Counted from the first letter of the stretch, positions 50,820-60,793 are shown. The stretch is DNA of 64,000 nucleotides from Streptomyces sp. DSM 15324 (GCF_001514285.1 NZ_KQ949032.1:1-64000), one strand, 5' to 3'. Made by a program: numbers and translations. The notes: generated from the letters alone by a model not told the origin.

Positions 50820-53800
50820 GTGGGCACACACGCCCGGAGAACGGGGCGCGTGACCGCCGCCGTCTCCGCACTCGCCGTCGCGGTGGCAACCGTCGTCACC
50901 GCCGTCGGCGGCGGCACCGCAGGAGCGACGGGATCCGGCGGCACCACCGGGATCACCCTCACCGACCCGGCGTCCGCCGAACCACGCACCGACCGGCCGC
51001 TGGTCGTCGGGGAGTCGGGCTATCTGCACCGGCAGAGCGGGGTCGCCGGACTGCTGTGGACGGACTTCGCCACCGGCGCCACGGTCACCGTGGCGACCGG
51101 GGACGGCGTGTACCCACCCGCCTCGCCCTGTGCCGACATCATCAGCGCCTGCCGCACCGCCTGGTACGGCTCCGGCGGCGACCTGGTCGCCCTGCCGACG
51201 GCGCTGTCCTCGAAGTCGGTCACCCTGTGGGACCCGGCGACACGGACGACGTCCACCGTGACCTCGTCGTACTCCTACCGGGCGTTGGCGGGCGAGACGG
51301 TCGTCACCGGCCGCACCCTCATCGACTTCCCGGACGGGGAGCGGCGCGAGCGCACGCTCACCGGCGACGGCACGACCACCCTCGCGGACAAAACCGTGGC
51401 CGCCGCCGACGCGCGCGGCGTCCTGGTGAAGGGGAGCACCTCGCTCTCCTACATCGACGTCGCGACGGCCGTCTCCACGCCGGCTTTCACGGACGTCCCG
51501 TACGACGCGTACGCCGTCCTGGGCGAAGACCGGTTCGGCTGGTACTACCCCGACAGCGGAAATCTGCATCTGAAGTCCCGCAGCGATCCGGCAGGCGAGG
51601 AACAGGTCTACGACCTGTCCTCCCTCGGCGATCTCATGGACGCCCCCCTCCTCGTCGGCGACCGTCTGCTGCTGCCGCTCGCCGCGGGCGGCACGCTGAC
51701 GGCAGTGTCCCTCGCCGACGACACCTCACAGACGCTGCTGGAGTCCTCCGGCGCCTACGCGCTGCCCGCACCCGGGGGCGACGCGCTGGTCAGCGGTGGC
51801 ACCGGCGCCGACGACTGGTGGCTCCAGCGCGTCGCGGCGGGCGAGGACGGCGCACCCACACTGACGAAGGTGGCGCGGGTCCCAGCCGTGGAGAACGTCA
51901 AGACGGGCCTCGCCCTCAGCCGGGGCGGCCTGCGCGTGGTGGAGGCCGGCGGCACCAGCTCCGTACGGACCCTCACCACCGACGGCGGTGCCACCCTGGA
52001 GTCCTCCTCCGCCGTCGGCAGCGCCGCGGTCAACGCCCTCTGCCCGTACACCGGCGTCTCCTGCGCCCCCCTCTGGGGAAACACGGGGGACACCCCGAAC
52101 GACGTGTACCTCACCACGTACACCGACGAGACCGATCGGAGACTCGACCGGATCAAGGTCATCGGCAGCGGCCCGATCGAGTTCGGCACCTCCGGCGGCA
52201 GGATCGTCGACGTCTCCGACGACTACGTGGTCTACCAGTCGGGCGGCGCCTCGCCCACGCAGTACGTGTGGGAGATCGGTCAGGGGCAGAAGCTGAAGCG
52301 CAGCGGTCGTACCGCCGCCCTCGACGGCTCCACCCTCTGGAGCGCCGGTTCCGGCGTCGGCCAGGTCACCTCGTACAGCCTCACCGAGGACAAGACCCTC
52401 AGCACGGTCACGATCCCCGGCGCCGGCTGTGTCCCGACCGAGCTCCAAGCGGCGGGCCGCTGGCTGTACTGGGCCTGCGGCACGGCCTCGGCGGGCGTCT
52501 ACGACACCAGGGCGGGCACGTCCCGCGCGGTCGCCCCGGGCGATGTCCTGCTCGGCGACGGCTTCACCGTCCGCCACGACCACACCGCCGACGAACTGGT
52601 CCTCACCGAGGCGGCCACCGGCACCACCCGCACCCTGGCCTCCGGCGTCCCGGACACCGGCCAGGACACCGACCGCCGCTGGCGCTGGACCGTCGACGAG
52701 TACACGGGCCTGGTCGCCTGGTTCGACGGCTACGAGCGCACCCGGGTCGCCACGACCGGGATCACCCCCTCCGCGCCGGCCCTGGTCTCGACGCAGATCT
52801 ACGGGTTCGCGGCCATGGGCTCCGCGGGCTACTGGAGTGCCACCTGGCGGCTGTCCCGCCCGATCACCTCCTGGTCCCTGACGTTCACCTCGGTGCAGAG
52901 CGGCCCCACCGGCAGGGCCACCCGCACGATCACGGGCGGCGCGGCCACCACGTACGCCTACGCCGACTGGAACGGGCTGACGTCGGCCGGCGTCCGCTTC
53001 CCCAACGGCGTCACCCGGTGGACCCTGCGGACGACCGGCCTGGGCGGATCCTCGCTCACGACGACGGGCAGCGGCAGCGAGTTCATCAACGAGGGCTCCG
53101 CGGTCCGCCACGACTACGGCAGCATGGACGGCACCGACGGCCTCGGCGACCTGCTCACCCTGAACACCTCGGGCACCCTCACCGTCCACCAGGGCACCGG
53201 CGGCGGAACGTTCTCCGAGAAGCTCGACGGCCCCGGCTGGCCCAGGACCATCACGGCCGTCCCCGTCGGCGACCTCAGCGGCGACCGCTGCAACGACGTC
53301 CTCGTGCGGCTGAGCAGCGGCGCCCTGCGTCTCTACAAGCCGGGCTGCAACTCCGCCGTCAAACCCGCCACGAAGTACACCACCCTCGCCACCAGCGGCT
53401 GGAACCAGTACGACATCCTCACCTCGCCCGGTGACGTCACCGGCGACGGCCGCCCCGACCTCGTCGCCCGTGCCGCCTCCACCGGGACGGTGTACCTGTT
53501 CAAGGGCACGAGCGCCGGCACGCTGTCCTCGCGGGTGAAGCTGTACGACAACCTCAGGACATACCGGCGGATCGCGGGCGCCGGAGACCTCGACGGCGAC
53601 GGCATCGGGGACCTGATCGCCCAGGACGGGGCGAACACCCTCTACCGGTACTCCGGCACCGGCAGGGGCACCTTCTCCGCCCGCGTGAAGCTGGCCGCGA
53701 ACTGGGGCGCCGCCTACAACGCCGTCGTCGGTGTCGGCGACCTCAACCGTGACGGGCGTCCCGACCTCGTCGCCCGCGACACCGCCGGGAAGCTGTACCG

Positions 53801-53882
53801 GCAGTACGGCGACGGCAAGGGCTCGTTCGGGGCGCGGGCGCTGATCGGCTCGGGCTGGGGCGGGTACCGGACGCTGTCCTGA
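50820..53882 (+). CDS. Large secreted FG-GAP/VCBS-repeat protein
   Basis: About 1,020 residues. The signal peptide is GRVTAAVSALAVAVATVVTAVGGGTAGA. The N-terminal 700 residues form a beta-propeller-like array (WDPATRTTSTVTSS, LPLAAGGTLTAVSLADDTS, VYLTTYTDETDRR). The C-terminal part has FG-GAP/VCBS repeats with calcium-type loops: VGDLSGDRCNDVLVRL, GDVTGDGRPDLVARA, GDLDGDGIGDLIAQD and GDLNRDGRPDLVARD. It is extracellular with a likely role in protein or carbohydrate binding; no enzyme motif seen. GTG 50820 with AGGGGGAGG upstream; GTG 50850 is an alternative. Confidence 0.8.
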   Translation: MGTHARRTGRVTAAVSALAVAVATVVTAVGGGTAGATGSGGTTGITLTDPASAEPRTDRPLVVGESGYLHRQSGVAGLLWTDFATGATVTVATGDGVYPPASPCADIISACRTAWYGSGGDLVALPTALSSKSVTLWDPATRTTSTVTSSYSYRALAGETVVTGRTLIDFPDGERRERTLTGDGTTTLADKTVAAADARGVLVKGSTSLSYIDVATAVSTPAFTDVPYDAYAVLGEDRFGWYYPDSGNLHLKSRSDPAGEEQVYDLSSLGDLMDAPLLVGDRLLLPLAAGGTLTAVSLADDTSQTLLESSGAYALPAPGGDALVSGGTGADDWWLQRVAAGEDGAPTLTKVARVPAVENVKTGLALSRGGLRVVEAGGTSSVRTLTTDGGATLESSSAVGSAAVNALCPYTGVSCAPLWGNTGDTPNDVYLTTYTDETDRRLDRIKVIGSGPIEFGTSGGRIVDVSDDYVVYQSGGASPTQYVWEIGQGQKLKRSGRTAALDGSTLWSAGSGVGQVTSYSLTEDKTLSTVTIPGAGCVPTELQAAGRWLYWACGTASAGVYDTRAGTSRAVAPGDVLLGDGFTVRHDHTADELVLTEAATGTTRTLASGVPDTGQDTDRRWRWTVDEYTGLVAWFDGYERTRVATTGITPSAPALVSTQIYGFAAMGSAGYWSATWRLSRPITSWSLTFTSVQSGPTGRATRTITGGAATTYAYADWNGLTSAGVRFPNGVTRWTLRTTGLGGSSLTTTGSGSEFINEGSAVRHDYGSMDGTDGLGDLLTLNTSGTLTVHQGTGGGTFSEKLDGPGWPRTITAVPVGDLSGDRCNDVLVRLSSGALRLYKPGCNSAVKPATKYTTLATSGWNQYDILTSPGDVTGDGRPDLVARAASTGTVYLFKGTSAGTLSSRVKLYDNLRTYRRIAGAGDLDGDGIGDLIAQDGANTLYRYSGTGRGTFSARVKLAANWGAAYNAVVGVGDLNRDGRPDLVARDTAGKLYRQYGDGKGSFGARALIGSGWGGYRTLS

Positions 53883-53953
53883 CGCTGACGGCACGTCACC
53901 CGGCCGGCCCGCCCACGCAGGACAGCCCGGCCGGGCCGTGCTCCGCTGGACGT

Positions 53954-55018
53954 GTGCAGCTGCTCCCCGTGCCCGTCCGCCGGCTCGCCGCCTGGTGTGC
54001 GGTGATCCTGCTCGTCGCGGGCGTGGCGTACGTCGGGATCCGGCTGTGCGCGACGTTCCGTACGGCCGTCACGCCGGTGCTGCTGGCCCTGCTCGGGACC
54101 GCGCTGCTGCGGCCGCTGTACAAGCGGCTGGTGAAGGCGCGGGTGCCGCGGTCGATGGCGGCGGCGCTGACCTGCGTGGCCGTCGTCGCGGTCGTCGGCG
54201 GTGCCGTGTACGTGGTGGTCGCCGCGCTGATCGACACCGGGGACCAGATCGTCGCCTCCCTGAAGGACGCGGCGCGAAGCGTCGCCGAGCACTTCGGGGC
54301 GGCCGGGACCTCGCTGGACGACCTCGCCTCCAAGTCCGGTGACCTGCTGACGAAGTTCGGCGGGACGGCCGCCTCCAATGTGATCAGCGGAGTCAGCGTG
54401 GTCGGCGAGACCATCGCCATGGCCGTTCTCGCCCTGCTGCTGGTGTTCTTCTTCCTGCGGGACTCCGACCGCGCCGCCGGCGCCCTGCGCTCGGTGGCGC
54501 CGGGCGGCACCGGGGATACCCTGGAGGCGATGAGCCGGCGGGCGTTCGCGGCCGTGGAGGGCTTCATGCGGGGAACCACGCTCATCGCCCTCATCGACGC
54601 CCTGTGCATCACCGTCGGTCTGCTCGTCCTCGACGTCCCGGGCGCCCCGGGCCTGGGCGCCCTCGTCTTCGTCGGCGCCTACATCCCTTACCTGGGCGCC
54701 TTCATCTCGGGCGCGGTCGCCGTCCTCGTCGCGCTCGCCGACCGGGGGTTCGTCATCGCGCTGTGGGCGCTGGGCGTCGTCCTCGCCGTGCAGGTCCTGG
54801 AGGGCCATGTCCTACAGCCCGCCATCCAGAGCCGCACCGTCCAGATGCACCCGGCCGCGGTCATGCTCGCCATCACCGCGGGCGCCTCGGTGGCCGGCAT
54901 CCTCGGCATGCTCCTCGCGGTGCCGCTGACCGCCGCGGGCTTCGGGGTGCTCAGCGAGCTGCGGACGCGTTACGGCGCACCGGGGCCGTCGGAGCCGCCC
55001 GCGCCGTCGGCCTCGTAG
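53954..55018 (+). CDS. AI-2E-family membrane permease
   Basis: A 354-residue protein of the AI-2E/YdiK/PerM type (PF01594). It has about eight membrane segments: an N-terminal pair (LAAWCAVILLVAGVAYVGIRL, TPVLLALLGTALLRPLY), AALTCVAVVAVVGGAVYVVVAAL, then a long soluble stretch, then FVGAYIPYLGAFISGAVAVLVAL and HPAAVMLAITAGASVAGILGMLLAVPLTA, the family signature. These proteins may export small molecules; AI-2 itself is not proven here. The 3' end overlaps the convergent phosphatase gene by 49 bases. Confidence 0.9.
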   Translation: MQLLPVPVRRLAAWCAVILLVAGVAYVGIRLCATFRTAVTPVLLALLGTALLRPLYKRLVKARVPRSMAAALTCVAVVAVVGGAVYVVVAALIDTGDQIVASLKDAARSVAEHFGAAGTSLDDLASKSGDLLTKFGGTAASNVISGVSVVGETIAMAVLALLLVFFFLRDSDRAAGALRSVAPGGTGDTLEAMSRRAFAAVEGFMRGTTLIALIDALCITVGLLVLDVPGAPGLGALVFVGAYIPYLGAFISGAVAVLVALADRGFVIALWALGVVLAVQVLEGHVLQPAIQSRTVQMHPAAVMLAITAGASVAGILGMLLAVPLTAAGFGVLSELRTRYGAPGPSEPPAPSAS

Positions 55019-57117
55019 AGCTCGAACCAGATCGTCTTGCCCTCGCCGCGCGGGGACACCCCCCAGCTGTCCGCGAGGAGTTCGACGAGGACCAGGCCCC
55101 GGCCGGAGGAGGCGAGTTCGCCGGGGCGGCGGCGGTGCGGGAGGTCGTCGCTGGTGTCGGTGACCTCGACCCGGATACGGCGCTCCCGGGGGAGCCCGGT
55201 GACCTCGGCGACCACGAGCGCGTCGGCGTCCGTGTGGACGAGGACGTTGGTGAGGCTCTCCGACAGCAGGAGCACGGCGGAGTCGACCTGGTCGTCGCTC
55301 GGCCAGTCGTGGAGCAGCTCGCGCAGCTGCTGGCGGCCCACCGCGACCCGCTCGGGTTCGGCCTGGGCCACGGTCAGCATCGTGCGGCGGACCGGGGTGC
55401 GGACGGGGACGGCCGCGGCCGGGCCGCAGCCCGCCATGCCGTGGCGGCACAGGAGCAGAACGGCGATGTCGTCGCCGCGGCGGTCGGCGAGCGGGCCGGG
55501 CGTGTGGTGGGAGGACGGGCCGTGCACGGCCTGGACGAGCGCGTCGGCCAGCCCCTCCAGGTCGCCCTCGTGGCCCTCCATGATCGCGCGGACGCGGCTC
55601 CAGCCGCTGTCGAGGTCGTGACCGCCCGTCTCCAGCAACCCGTCGGTGCACAGCATCAGCGCCTCACCGGGCTCCAGGGTGAGCCGGGTGGTGGGGTAGT
55701 CGGCGGTGGGGTCGATACCGAGGGGCAGGCCACCGGCGGTGGAACGGACCATGACCGTCCCGTCGGACATCCGCACGGCCGGGTCCAGGTGTCCGGCCCG
55801 GGCCGTCTCCAGCACCCCGGTCACCGGGTCGACCTCGATGTAGAGGCAGGTCGCGAACCGCAGTTCGGTGTCGTCGCCGGCCTGGTTGATGCCGTGCAGG
55901 AAGCCGGAGGCCCGGGAGAGCACGGCGTCGGGGCGGTGGCCCTCGGCGGCGTAGGCGCGCAGGGCGATCCGGAGCTGGCCCATGAGCCCGGCGGCGCGCA
56001 CGTCATGGCCCTGGACGTCTCCGATGACCAGCGCGAACCGGCCTTCCCCGGGCAGCGGGATCATGTCGTACCAGTCGCCGCCGACCTGGAGCCCGCCGCC
56101 GGTCGGTATGTAGCGGGCGGCCAGGGTCATGCCGGGTATCTCGGGGCCGAGCGTGGGCAGCATCGAGCGCTGGAGGCCGTCGGTCAGCTCCCGCTGGGTC
56201 TCGGCGGCGCCCGCGCGGGTGAGGGCCTGGGCGAGCATGCGGGCGACGGTGGTGAGGACGGACCGTTCGTCCGGGGTGAAGGCCACCGGATGGGTGAAGG
56301 CGGCCATCCAGGCGCCCATCGTCCGCCCGGCCACCGTCAGCGGCACGAACGCCCAGGACTCCCGGCCGAAGTGCGCGGCCATCGGCCAGGTGAGGGGGTA
56401 GCGCTCCTTGTACTGCCCGGGTGAGGAGAGGTAGACGGCCCGCCCGGTGCGGACGACCTCGGCCGCCGGGTAGTCCGTCTCCACGGGCATATGGGTGAAG
56501 GGCTCCTCGTCGCCGGGCTGCTGGCCGTGGTGGCCGATGATCGTCAGCCGGTCCCCGTCGACCCCGAAGACGGCGAGCCCGTCCGGCGAGAACCCGGGCA
56601 TCGCCAGGCCCGCCGCCACCCGCAGCACCTCCTCCGTGGACCGCGCCTCCGCCAGCGCCCGGCCCGCGTCCAGCAGGAACGCCTCCCGTGAGCGCCGCCA
56701 GTCACCGGTGACGGCGGTGCGCCCGGCGGGGGTGCCGGGGCCGGGCTCGGTGACCTCCTGGAGGGTGCCGATCAGCTCGTACGCCCGCTTCTCGGGGTCG
56801 AAGGACGGTTTGGAGCGGCTGCGGACCACCCGGGTGATCCGCCCCTGCTCGTCCATGATCCGGATCCGCACCTCGGCGAGGGTGCCCTCGGCGACGGCGA
56901 GCTGGATCACTCCGGTGATCTCGTTCCAGTCGACGGGGTGCAGCCGGGCCCGGGTCTGGGCCTCGCTGAGGACCGTGCCCTCGGCGGGCAGCCCGAGCAG
57001 CCGGGCGGCCTCGGCGTCGACCGTGACCTGCCCGGTGGCCGTGCTCCAGTGCCACAGGCCGGTCGCGAGGGAGGCGAGGACCTCTCCCACGGCGGGCAGG
57101 GACTCGCCAGCGCGCAT
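54970..57117 (-). CDS. PAS-GAF-SpoIIE phosphatase with HATPase domain (second copy)
   Basis: A 715-residue protein. The PAS-like N-terminus (LATGLWHWSTATGQVTVDAEAARLLGLPAEG) is followed by a GAF domain (about 145-320, VPLTVAGRTMGAWMAAFTHPVAFTPDERSVLTTVARMLA), the SpoIIE/PP2C core (about 330-560) with QVGGDWYDMIPLPGEG, LVIGDVQGHDVRAAG and CTDGLLETG, and a C-terminal HATPase (about 580-705, LLLSESLTNVLVHTDADALVV, SGRGLVLVELLAD). It probably dephosphorylates an anti-anti-sigma factor in response to a small signal. Its 3' end overlaps the AI-2E-family gene. Confidence 0.9.
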   Translation of the reverse strand: MRAGESLPAVGEVLASLATGLWHWSTATGQVTVDAEAARLLGLPAEGTVLSEAQTRARLHPVDWNEITGVIQLAVAEGTLAEVRIRIMDEQGRITRVVRSRSKPSFDPEKRAYELIGTLQEVTEPGPGTPAGRTAVTGDWRRSREAFLLDAGRALAEARSTEEVLRVAAGLAMPGFSPDGLAVFGVDGDRLTIIGHHGQQPGDEEPFTHMPVETDYPAAEVVRTGRAVYLSSPGQYKERYPLTWPMAAHFGRESWAFVPLTVAGRTMGAWMAAFTHPVAFTPDERSVLTTVARMLAQALTRAGAAETQRELTDGLQRSMLPTLGPEIPGMTLAARYIPTGGGLQVGGDWYDMIPLPGEGRFALVIGDVQGHDVRAAGLMGQLRIALRAYAAEGHRPDAVLSRASGFLHGINQAGDDTELRFATCLYIEVDPVTGVLETARAGHLDPAVRMSDGTVMVRSTAGGLPLGIDPTADYPTTRLTLEPGEALMLCTDGLLETGGHDLDSGWSRVRAIMEGHEGDLEGLADALVQAVHGPSSHHTPGPLADRRGDDIAVLLLCRHGMAGCGPAAAVPVRTPVRRTMLTVAQAEPERVAVGRQQLRELLHDWPSDDQVDSAVLLLSESLTNVLVHTDADALVVAEVTGLPRERRIRVEVTDTSDDLPHRRRPGELASSGRGLVLVELLADSWGVSPRGEGKTIWFELYEADGAGGSDGPGAP

Positions 57118-57248
57118 TGCCCCACTCTAAGAAGACGGCGACGAAAGGTGCCACCGATGGGTTCGTCCCACCCTGGGGCGGTCGGGGAACGATCATCAGC
57201 GGCGCAGCGGAGGGGAGTCGATCTCGGGCCGGCCGGTACCCTGGGGTT

Positions 57249-57264
57249 TGTTTCACGTGAAACG
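57249..57264. promoter_or_regulatory. parS-like ParB-binding site
   Basis: TGTTTCACGTGAAACG contains the perfect 14-bp palindrome GTTTCACGTGAAAC and matches the bacterial parS consensus at 15 of 16 positions. It lies in the 5' leader of aspS, after a TACCCT -10-like element. In Streptomyces such sites cluster near oriC and bind ParB; the site may also touch aspS expression. Confidence 0.85.
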
Positions 57265-57297
57265 TGCCCCCTATCCACGAAGGCTGGATGAACGACG

Positions 57298-59061
57298 ATG
57301 CATCGGTACAGGTCCCACACCTGCGGCGAGCTCCGCTCCTCTGACGTCGGCACCGACGTCCGGCTGAGTGGCTGGCTGCACAATCGGCGCGACCTGGGCG
57401 GCATCCTCTTCATCGATCTGCGCGATCACTACGGCATCACGCAGCTCGTGGCGCGGCCGGGCACGCCCGCGTACGAGGCCCTGGACAAGGTCAGCAAGGA
57501 GTCGACGGTCCGCGTCGACGGCAAGGTCGTCTCGCGCGGCGCCGAGAACGTGAACCCCGACCTGCCCACGGGCGAGATCGAGGTCGAGGTCGGCGAGGTC
57601 GAGCTGCTCGGCGCCGCCCAGCCGCTGCCCTTCACGATCAACACCGAGGACGGGGTCAACGAGGAGCGGCGTCTGGAGTACCGCTTCCTGGACCTGCGCC
57701 GCGAGCGCATGCACCGCAACATCATGCTGCGTACGGCGGTCATCTCGGCGATCCGGCACAAGATGACGGCGCTGGGCTTCAACGAGATGGCGACCCCGAT
57801 CCTGTCGGCGACCTCCCCCGAGGGCGCCCGTGACTTCGTGGTCCCCTCGCGGCTGAACCCGGGCCGGTTCTATGCGCTCCCGCAGGCGCCGCAGCAGTTC
57901 AAGCAGCTGCTGATGATCTCCGGCTTCGACCGCTACTTCCAGATCGCGCCCTGCTTCCGTGACGAGGACGCGCGTGCGGACCGTTCGCCGGGCGAGTTCT
58001 ACCAGCTCGACGTCGAGATGAGCTTCGTCGAGCAGGAGGACGTCTTCCGGCCCATCGAGCAGCTCATGACCGAGCTGTTCGAGGAGTTCGGCGGCGGCCG
58101 GCACGTCACCTCCCCCTTCCCGCGCATCCCGTTCCGCGAGGCGATGCTCAAGTACGGCTCCGACAAGCCGGACCTGCGGGCCCAGCTGGAGCTGGTGGAC
58201 ATCACCGATGTCTTCGAGGGCTCGGAGTTCAAGGCCTTCGCGGGCAAGCACGTGCGCGCCCTGCCGGTGCCGGACGTCTCCGCGCAGCCCCGCAAGTTCT
58301 TCGACCAGCTCGGCGACTTCGCCGTCACGCTGGGGGCGAAGGGTCTGGCGTGGGTGCGGGTGGCCGAGGACGGCACGCTGTCCGGCCCGATCGCCAAGTT
58401 CCTCACCGAGGACAACGTCGCCGAGCTGACCAAGCGGCTGTCCCTGGCCCCCGGGCACGCGATCTTCTTCGGCGCGGGCGAGTTCGACGAGGTCTCGAAG
58501 ATCATGGGCGCGGTGCGCGTCGAGGCCGCCAAGCGGGCCGGCCACTTCGAGGAGGGCGTCTTCCGCTTCTGCTGGATCGTCGACTTCCCGATGTACGAGA
58601 AGGACGAGGAGACCGGCGCGATCGACTTCTCGCACAACCCGTTCTCCATGCCGCAGGGCGGCCTGGAGGCGCTGGAGACCCAGGACCCGCTGGACATCCT
58701 GGGCTGGCAGTACGACATCGTCTGCAACGGCGTCGAGCTGTCCTCCGGCGCGATCCGGAACCACGAGCCGGAGATCATGCTGAAGGCGTTCGAGATCGCC
58801 GGCTACGACCGGGAGACGGTCGAGGAGAAGTTCGCGGGCATGCTGCGCGCGTTCCGCTTCGGCGCCCCGCCGCACGGCGGCATCGCCCCCGGCGTGGACC
58901 GCATCGTGATGCTCCTCGCGGACGAGCCGAACATCCGCGAGACGATCGCCTTCCCGCTCAACGGCAACGCCCAGGACCTGATGATGGGCGCGCCGACGGA
59001 GCTGGAGGAGGCCCGGCTGAGGGAGCTGCACCTGACGGTGCGCAAGCCGCAGCCGAAGTAG
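57298..59061 (+). CDS. aspS: Aspartyl-tRNA synthetase
   Basis: A 587-residue bacterial-type AspRS. The N-terminal anticodon-binding OB fold (VRLSGWLHNRRDLGGILFIDLRDHYGITQLV) is followed by motif 1 (LDLRRERMHRNIMLRTAVISAIR), motif 2 (FDRYFQIAPCFRDEDARADR) and motif 3 (GGIAPGVDRIVMLLADEPNIRE). The bacterial GAD insertion lies at about residues 300-420. It charges tRNA-Asp. The leader carries a parS-like site. A strong terminator follows at 59094. Confidence 0.98.
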   Translation: MHRYRSHTCGELRSSDVGTDVRLSGWLHNRRDLGGILFIDLRDHYGITQLVARPGTPAYEALDKVSKESTVRVDGKVVSRGAENVNPDLPTGEIEVEVGEVELLGAAQPLPFTINTEDGVNEERRLEYRFLDLRRERMHRNIMLRTAVISAIRHKMTALGFNEMATPILSATSPEGARDFVVPSRLNPGRFYALPQAPQQFKQLLMISGFDRYFQIAPCFRDEDARADRSPGEFYQLDVEMSFVEQEDVFRPIEQLMTELFEEFGGGRHVTSPFPRIPFREAMLKYGSDKPDLRAQLELVDITDVFEGSEFKAFAGKHVRALPVPDVSAQPRKFFDQLGDFAVTLGAKGLAWVRVAEDGTLSGPIAKFLTEDNVAELTKRLSLAPGHAIFFGAGEFDEVSKIMGAVRVEAAKRAGHFEEGVFRFCWIVDFPMYEKDEETGAIDFSHNPFSMPQGGLEALETQDPLDILGWQYDIVCNGVELSSGAIRNHEPEIMLKAFEIAGYDRETVEEKFAGMLRAFRFGAPPHGGIAPGVDRIVMLLADEPNIRETIAFPLNGNAQDLMMGAPTELEEARLRELHLTVRKPQPK

Positions 59062-59093
59062 CTCACGGCGGAGGTCACGCCGTAGGTCGCAGG

Positions 59094-59129
59094 AAGAGGC
59101 GGGAAACCATGGTCGGTTTCCCGCCTCTT
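59094..59129. terminator. Terminator after aspS
   Basis: Perfect 15-bp arms AAGAGGCGGGAAACC (59094-59108) and GGTTTCCCGCCTCTT (59115-59129), 6-base loop, ending in TTTC. It lies 33 bases after the aspS stop. Confidence 0.9.
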
Positions 59130-59220
59130 TCGCATGCCGGTGGCCGAAGACTTCAGCTTTCTCAGGAACCCACAGTCGGTGCCGAGGGGAGCTACAGCCT
59201 TCTTACCTACCGTCCGGGGC

Positions 59221-60171
59221 ATGACGGGAAACACCGAAGACAACCTGCCCCGGAACGAGAACCGGCTCGAAGGGCCCGCGCACAAGCGGAACATGACGCG
59301 CCGTAAGGTCGTCGTCGGGGGCGGCGCGGCCGTGATCGGCGTCGGCGCGGCCGGGGCCCTCGCGATGACCGCCTCCGCCGACGAGGCCTCCGACACGGCG
59401 GACACCGCGTCCGCGTCCGCGTCGAGCACGACGGAGGCCTGTTACCAGCTCACCTCGGAGACCACCGAGGGGCCCTACTACATCGACGCGGACAAGCTCC
59501 GCCAGGACATCACCGAGGACAAGGAGGGCATACCGCTGACCCTCAAGCTCAAGGTGATCGACTCCGAGACCTGCAAGCCGGTCGCGGGCGCGGCCGTGGA
59601 CGTCTGGCACTGCGACGCGCTCGGCCTCTACTCGGGCTACGAGTCCCTCTCCCAGGGCGGCGGTACGGCCCCCACGGACGCGCCCACCGGCGAGCCCCCG
59701 ACCGGTCAGCCCACCGGCGAGCCCCCGACCGGCGGCGGTGGCGGCGGCGGCCACGAGGAGCCCACCAGCGACACCCGCTATCTGCGTGGCACCTGGAAGA
59801 CGGACAAGAAGGGCTGCGTCACCTTCACGACGATCTTCCCCGGCTGGTACCAGGGCCGCTGCGTCCACATCCACACCAAGGTGCACGTGGACGGCGAGTG
59901 GACCGACGCCGGCTACGAGGGCGGCCACACCTGCCACACCGGCCAGTTCTTCTTCGAGGAGGAGGCCGTGCTCCTCACGGAGGAGGTCGACCCGTACGCG
60001 ACGAGCACCACGACCCGCACGCTGCTCACCGAGGACACCATCTACGACCAGAGCGGCACCACGGGCGGCCTGCTCAAGCTGAAGTACAACAAGAACAACA
60101 TCGCCAAGGGCGTGACCGCGTCCCTCACGATGGGTGTCGCCCCGGACGAGACGAACGACGGCACGAGCTGA
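59221..60171 (+). CDS. Exported intradiol ring-cleavage dioxygenase
   Basis: The 316-residue protein has a twin-Arg-like signal (TRRKVVVGGGAAVIGVGAAGALAM) and an intradiol dioxygenase core. TEGPYYID supplies one Tyr ligand, DVWHCDALGLYSG is the family strand, GWYQGRCVHIHTKVH holds the second Tyr and two His ligands. A Pro/Gly/Thr-rich insert (DAPTGEPPTGQPTGEPPTGG) separates the two halves, which is longer than in cytoplasmic catechol dioxygenases. It would cleave an aromatic substrate outside the membrane with ferric iron; the substrate is unknown. A terminator hairpin follows. Confidence 0.85.
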   Translation: MTGNTEDNLPRNENRLEGPAHKRNMTRRKVVVGGGAAVIGVGAAGALAMTASADEASDTADTASASASSTTEACYQLTSETTEGPYYIDADKLRQDITEDKEGIPLTLKLKVIDSETCKPVAGAAVDVWHCDALGLYSGYESLSQGGGTAPTDAPTGEPPTGQPTGEPPTGGGGGGGHEEPTSDTRYLRGTWKTDKKGCVTFTTIFPGWYQGRCVHIHTKVHVDGEWTDAGYEGGHTCHTGQFFFEEEAVLLTEEVDPYATSTTTRTLLTEDTIYDQSGTTGGLLKLKYNKNNIAKGVTASLTMGVAPDETNDGTS

Positions 60172-60202
60172 CCGACCCGCCCGACGGCTCACGCCGACAT
60201 CC

Positions 60203-60235
60203 GGCCCCCTTTCGCACGGGATGCGCGAGGGGGCC
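60203..60235. terminator. Terminator after the dioxygenase
   Basis: Arms GGCCCCCT (60203-60210) and AGGGGGCC (60228-60235), with inner CGCA/TGCG, 31 bases after the stop. The remaining 150 bases to the next gene show no other feature. Confidence 0.7.
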
Positions 60236-60387
60236 GCTGCTGTCACGGAGGACCACGAGGACATCCCCGCTCCCTCGGAAACCTCACCGCCGTCGCACAG
60301 GAAGCCCCGAGGACGATCACAGCCGGGTGCCTTCTCATGGGGGTGGAGGGAGCCGAGCAAGGATCGGCGGACAGGGGAGGAACGGCC

Positions 60388-60774
60388 ATGGTTTTCGCGA
60401 CAGTGCTCTCGGTACTGCTGATCACCGGCGCGACGGCGGCAGTCCTGGCCCGACGCCGCTCCCACCGCCACCGTCACCCGTCCGACCTGGACGCGGAGGC
60501 GGAGGCCAACCACGCCCTGGTCCGCCTCAGCGGGGGCCTGGTTCCTCCGAACGCCCGGGCATGGTCCACGGCGAAGAAGGAGGCGGGCGAGGCGCTGACG
60601 AGGGCGGCGGAATGCCAACGCGAGGCCCGCTCCCGCCTGTCGGAGGCGCATACGCCGGCGGACTACGCGGAGGTGACGCGCCTGGCCAACGAGGGCCTGA
60701 CCCACCTCCGCACGGCCCGAGCGAGCCTGGACCCGGAGTCCGCCGCCCCTGCCTTCGCGACCACGGCACGCTGA
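60388..60774 (+). CDS. Small single-pass membrane protein
   Basis: A 128-residue protein with an N-terminal membrane segment (VFATVLSVLLITGATAAVLA), a basic RRRSHRHRH stretch and a helical soluble domain (AEANHALVRLSGGLVPPNARAW, AKKEAGEALTRAAECQREARSRLSEAHT, TRLANEGLTHLRTARASL). No family recognised; it may be a coiled-coil or four-helix type. The ATG follows GGGGAGGAAC. Convergent with the next gene. Confidence 0.75.
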   Translation: MVFATVLSVLLITGATAAVLARRRSHRHRHPSDLDAEAEANHALVRLSGGLVPPNARAWSTAKKEAGEALTRAAECQREARSRLSEAHTPADYAEVTRLANEGLTHLRTARASLDPESAAPAFATTAR

Positions 60775-60793
60775 AAGTAGTGCCCTGACTGCC

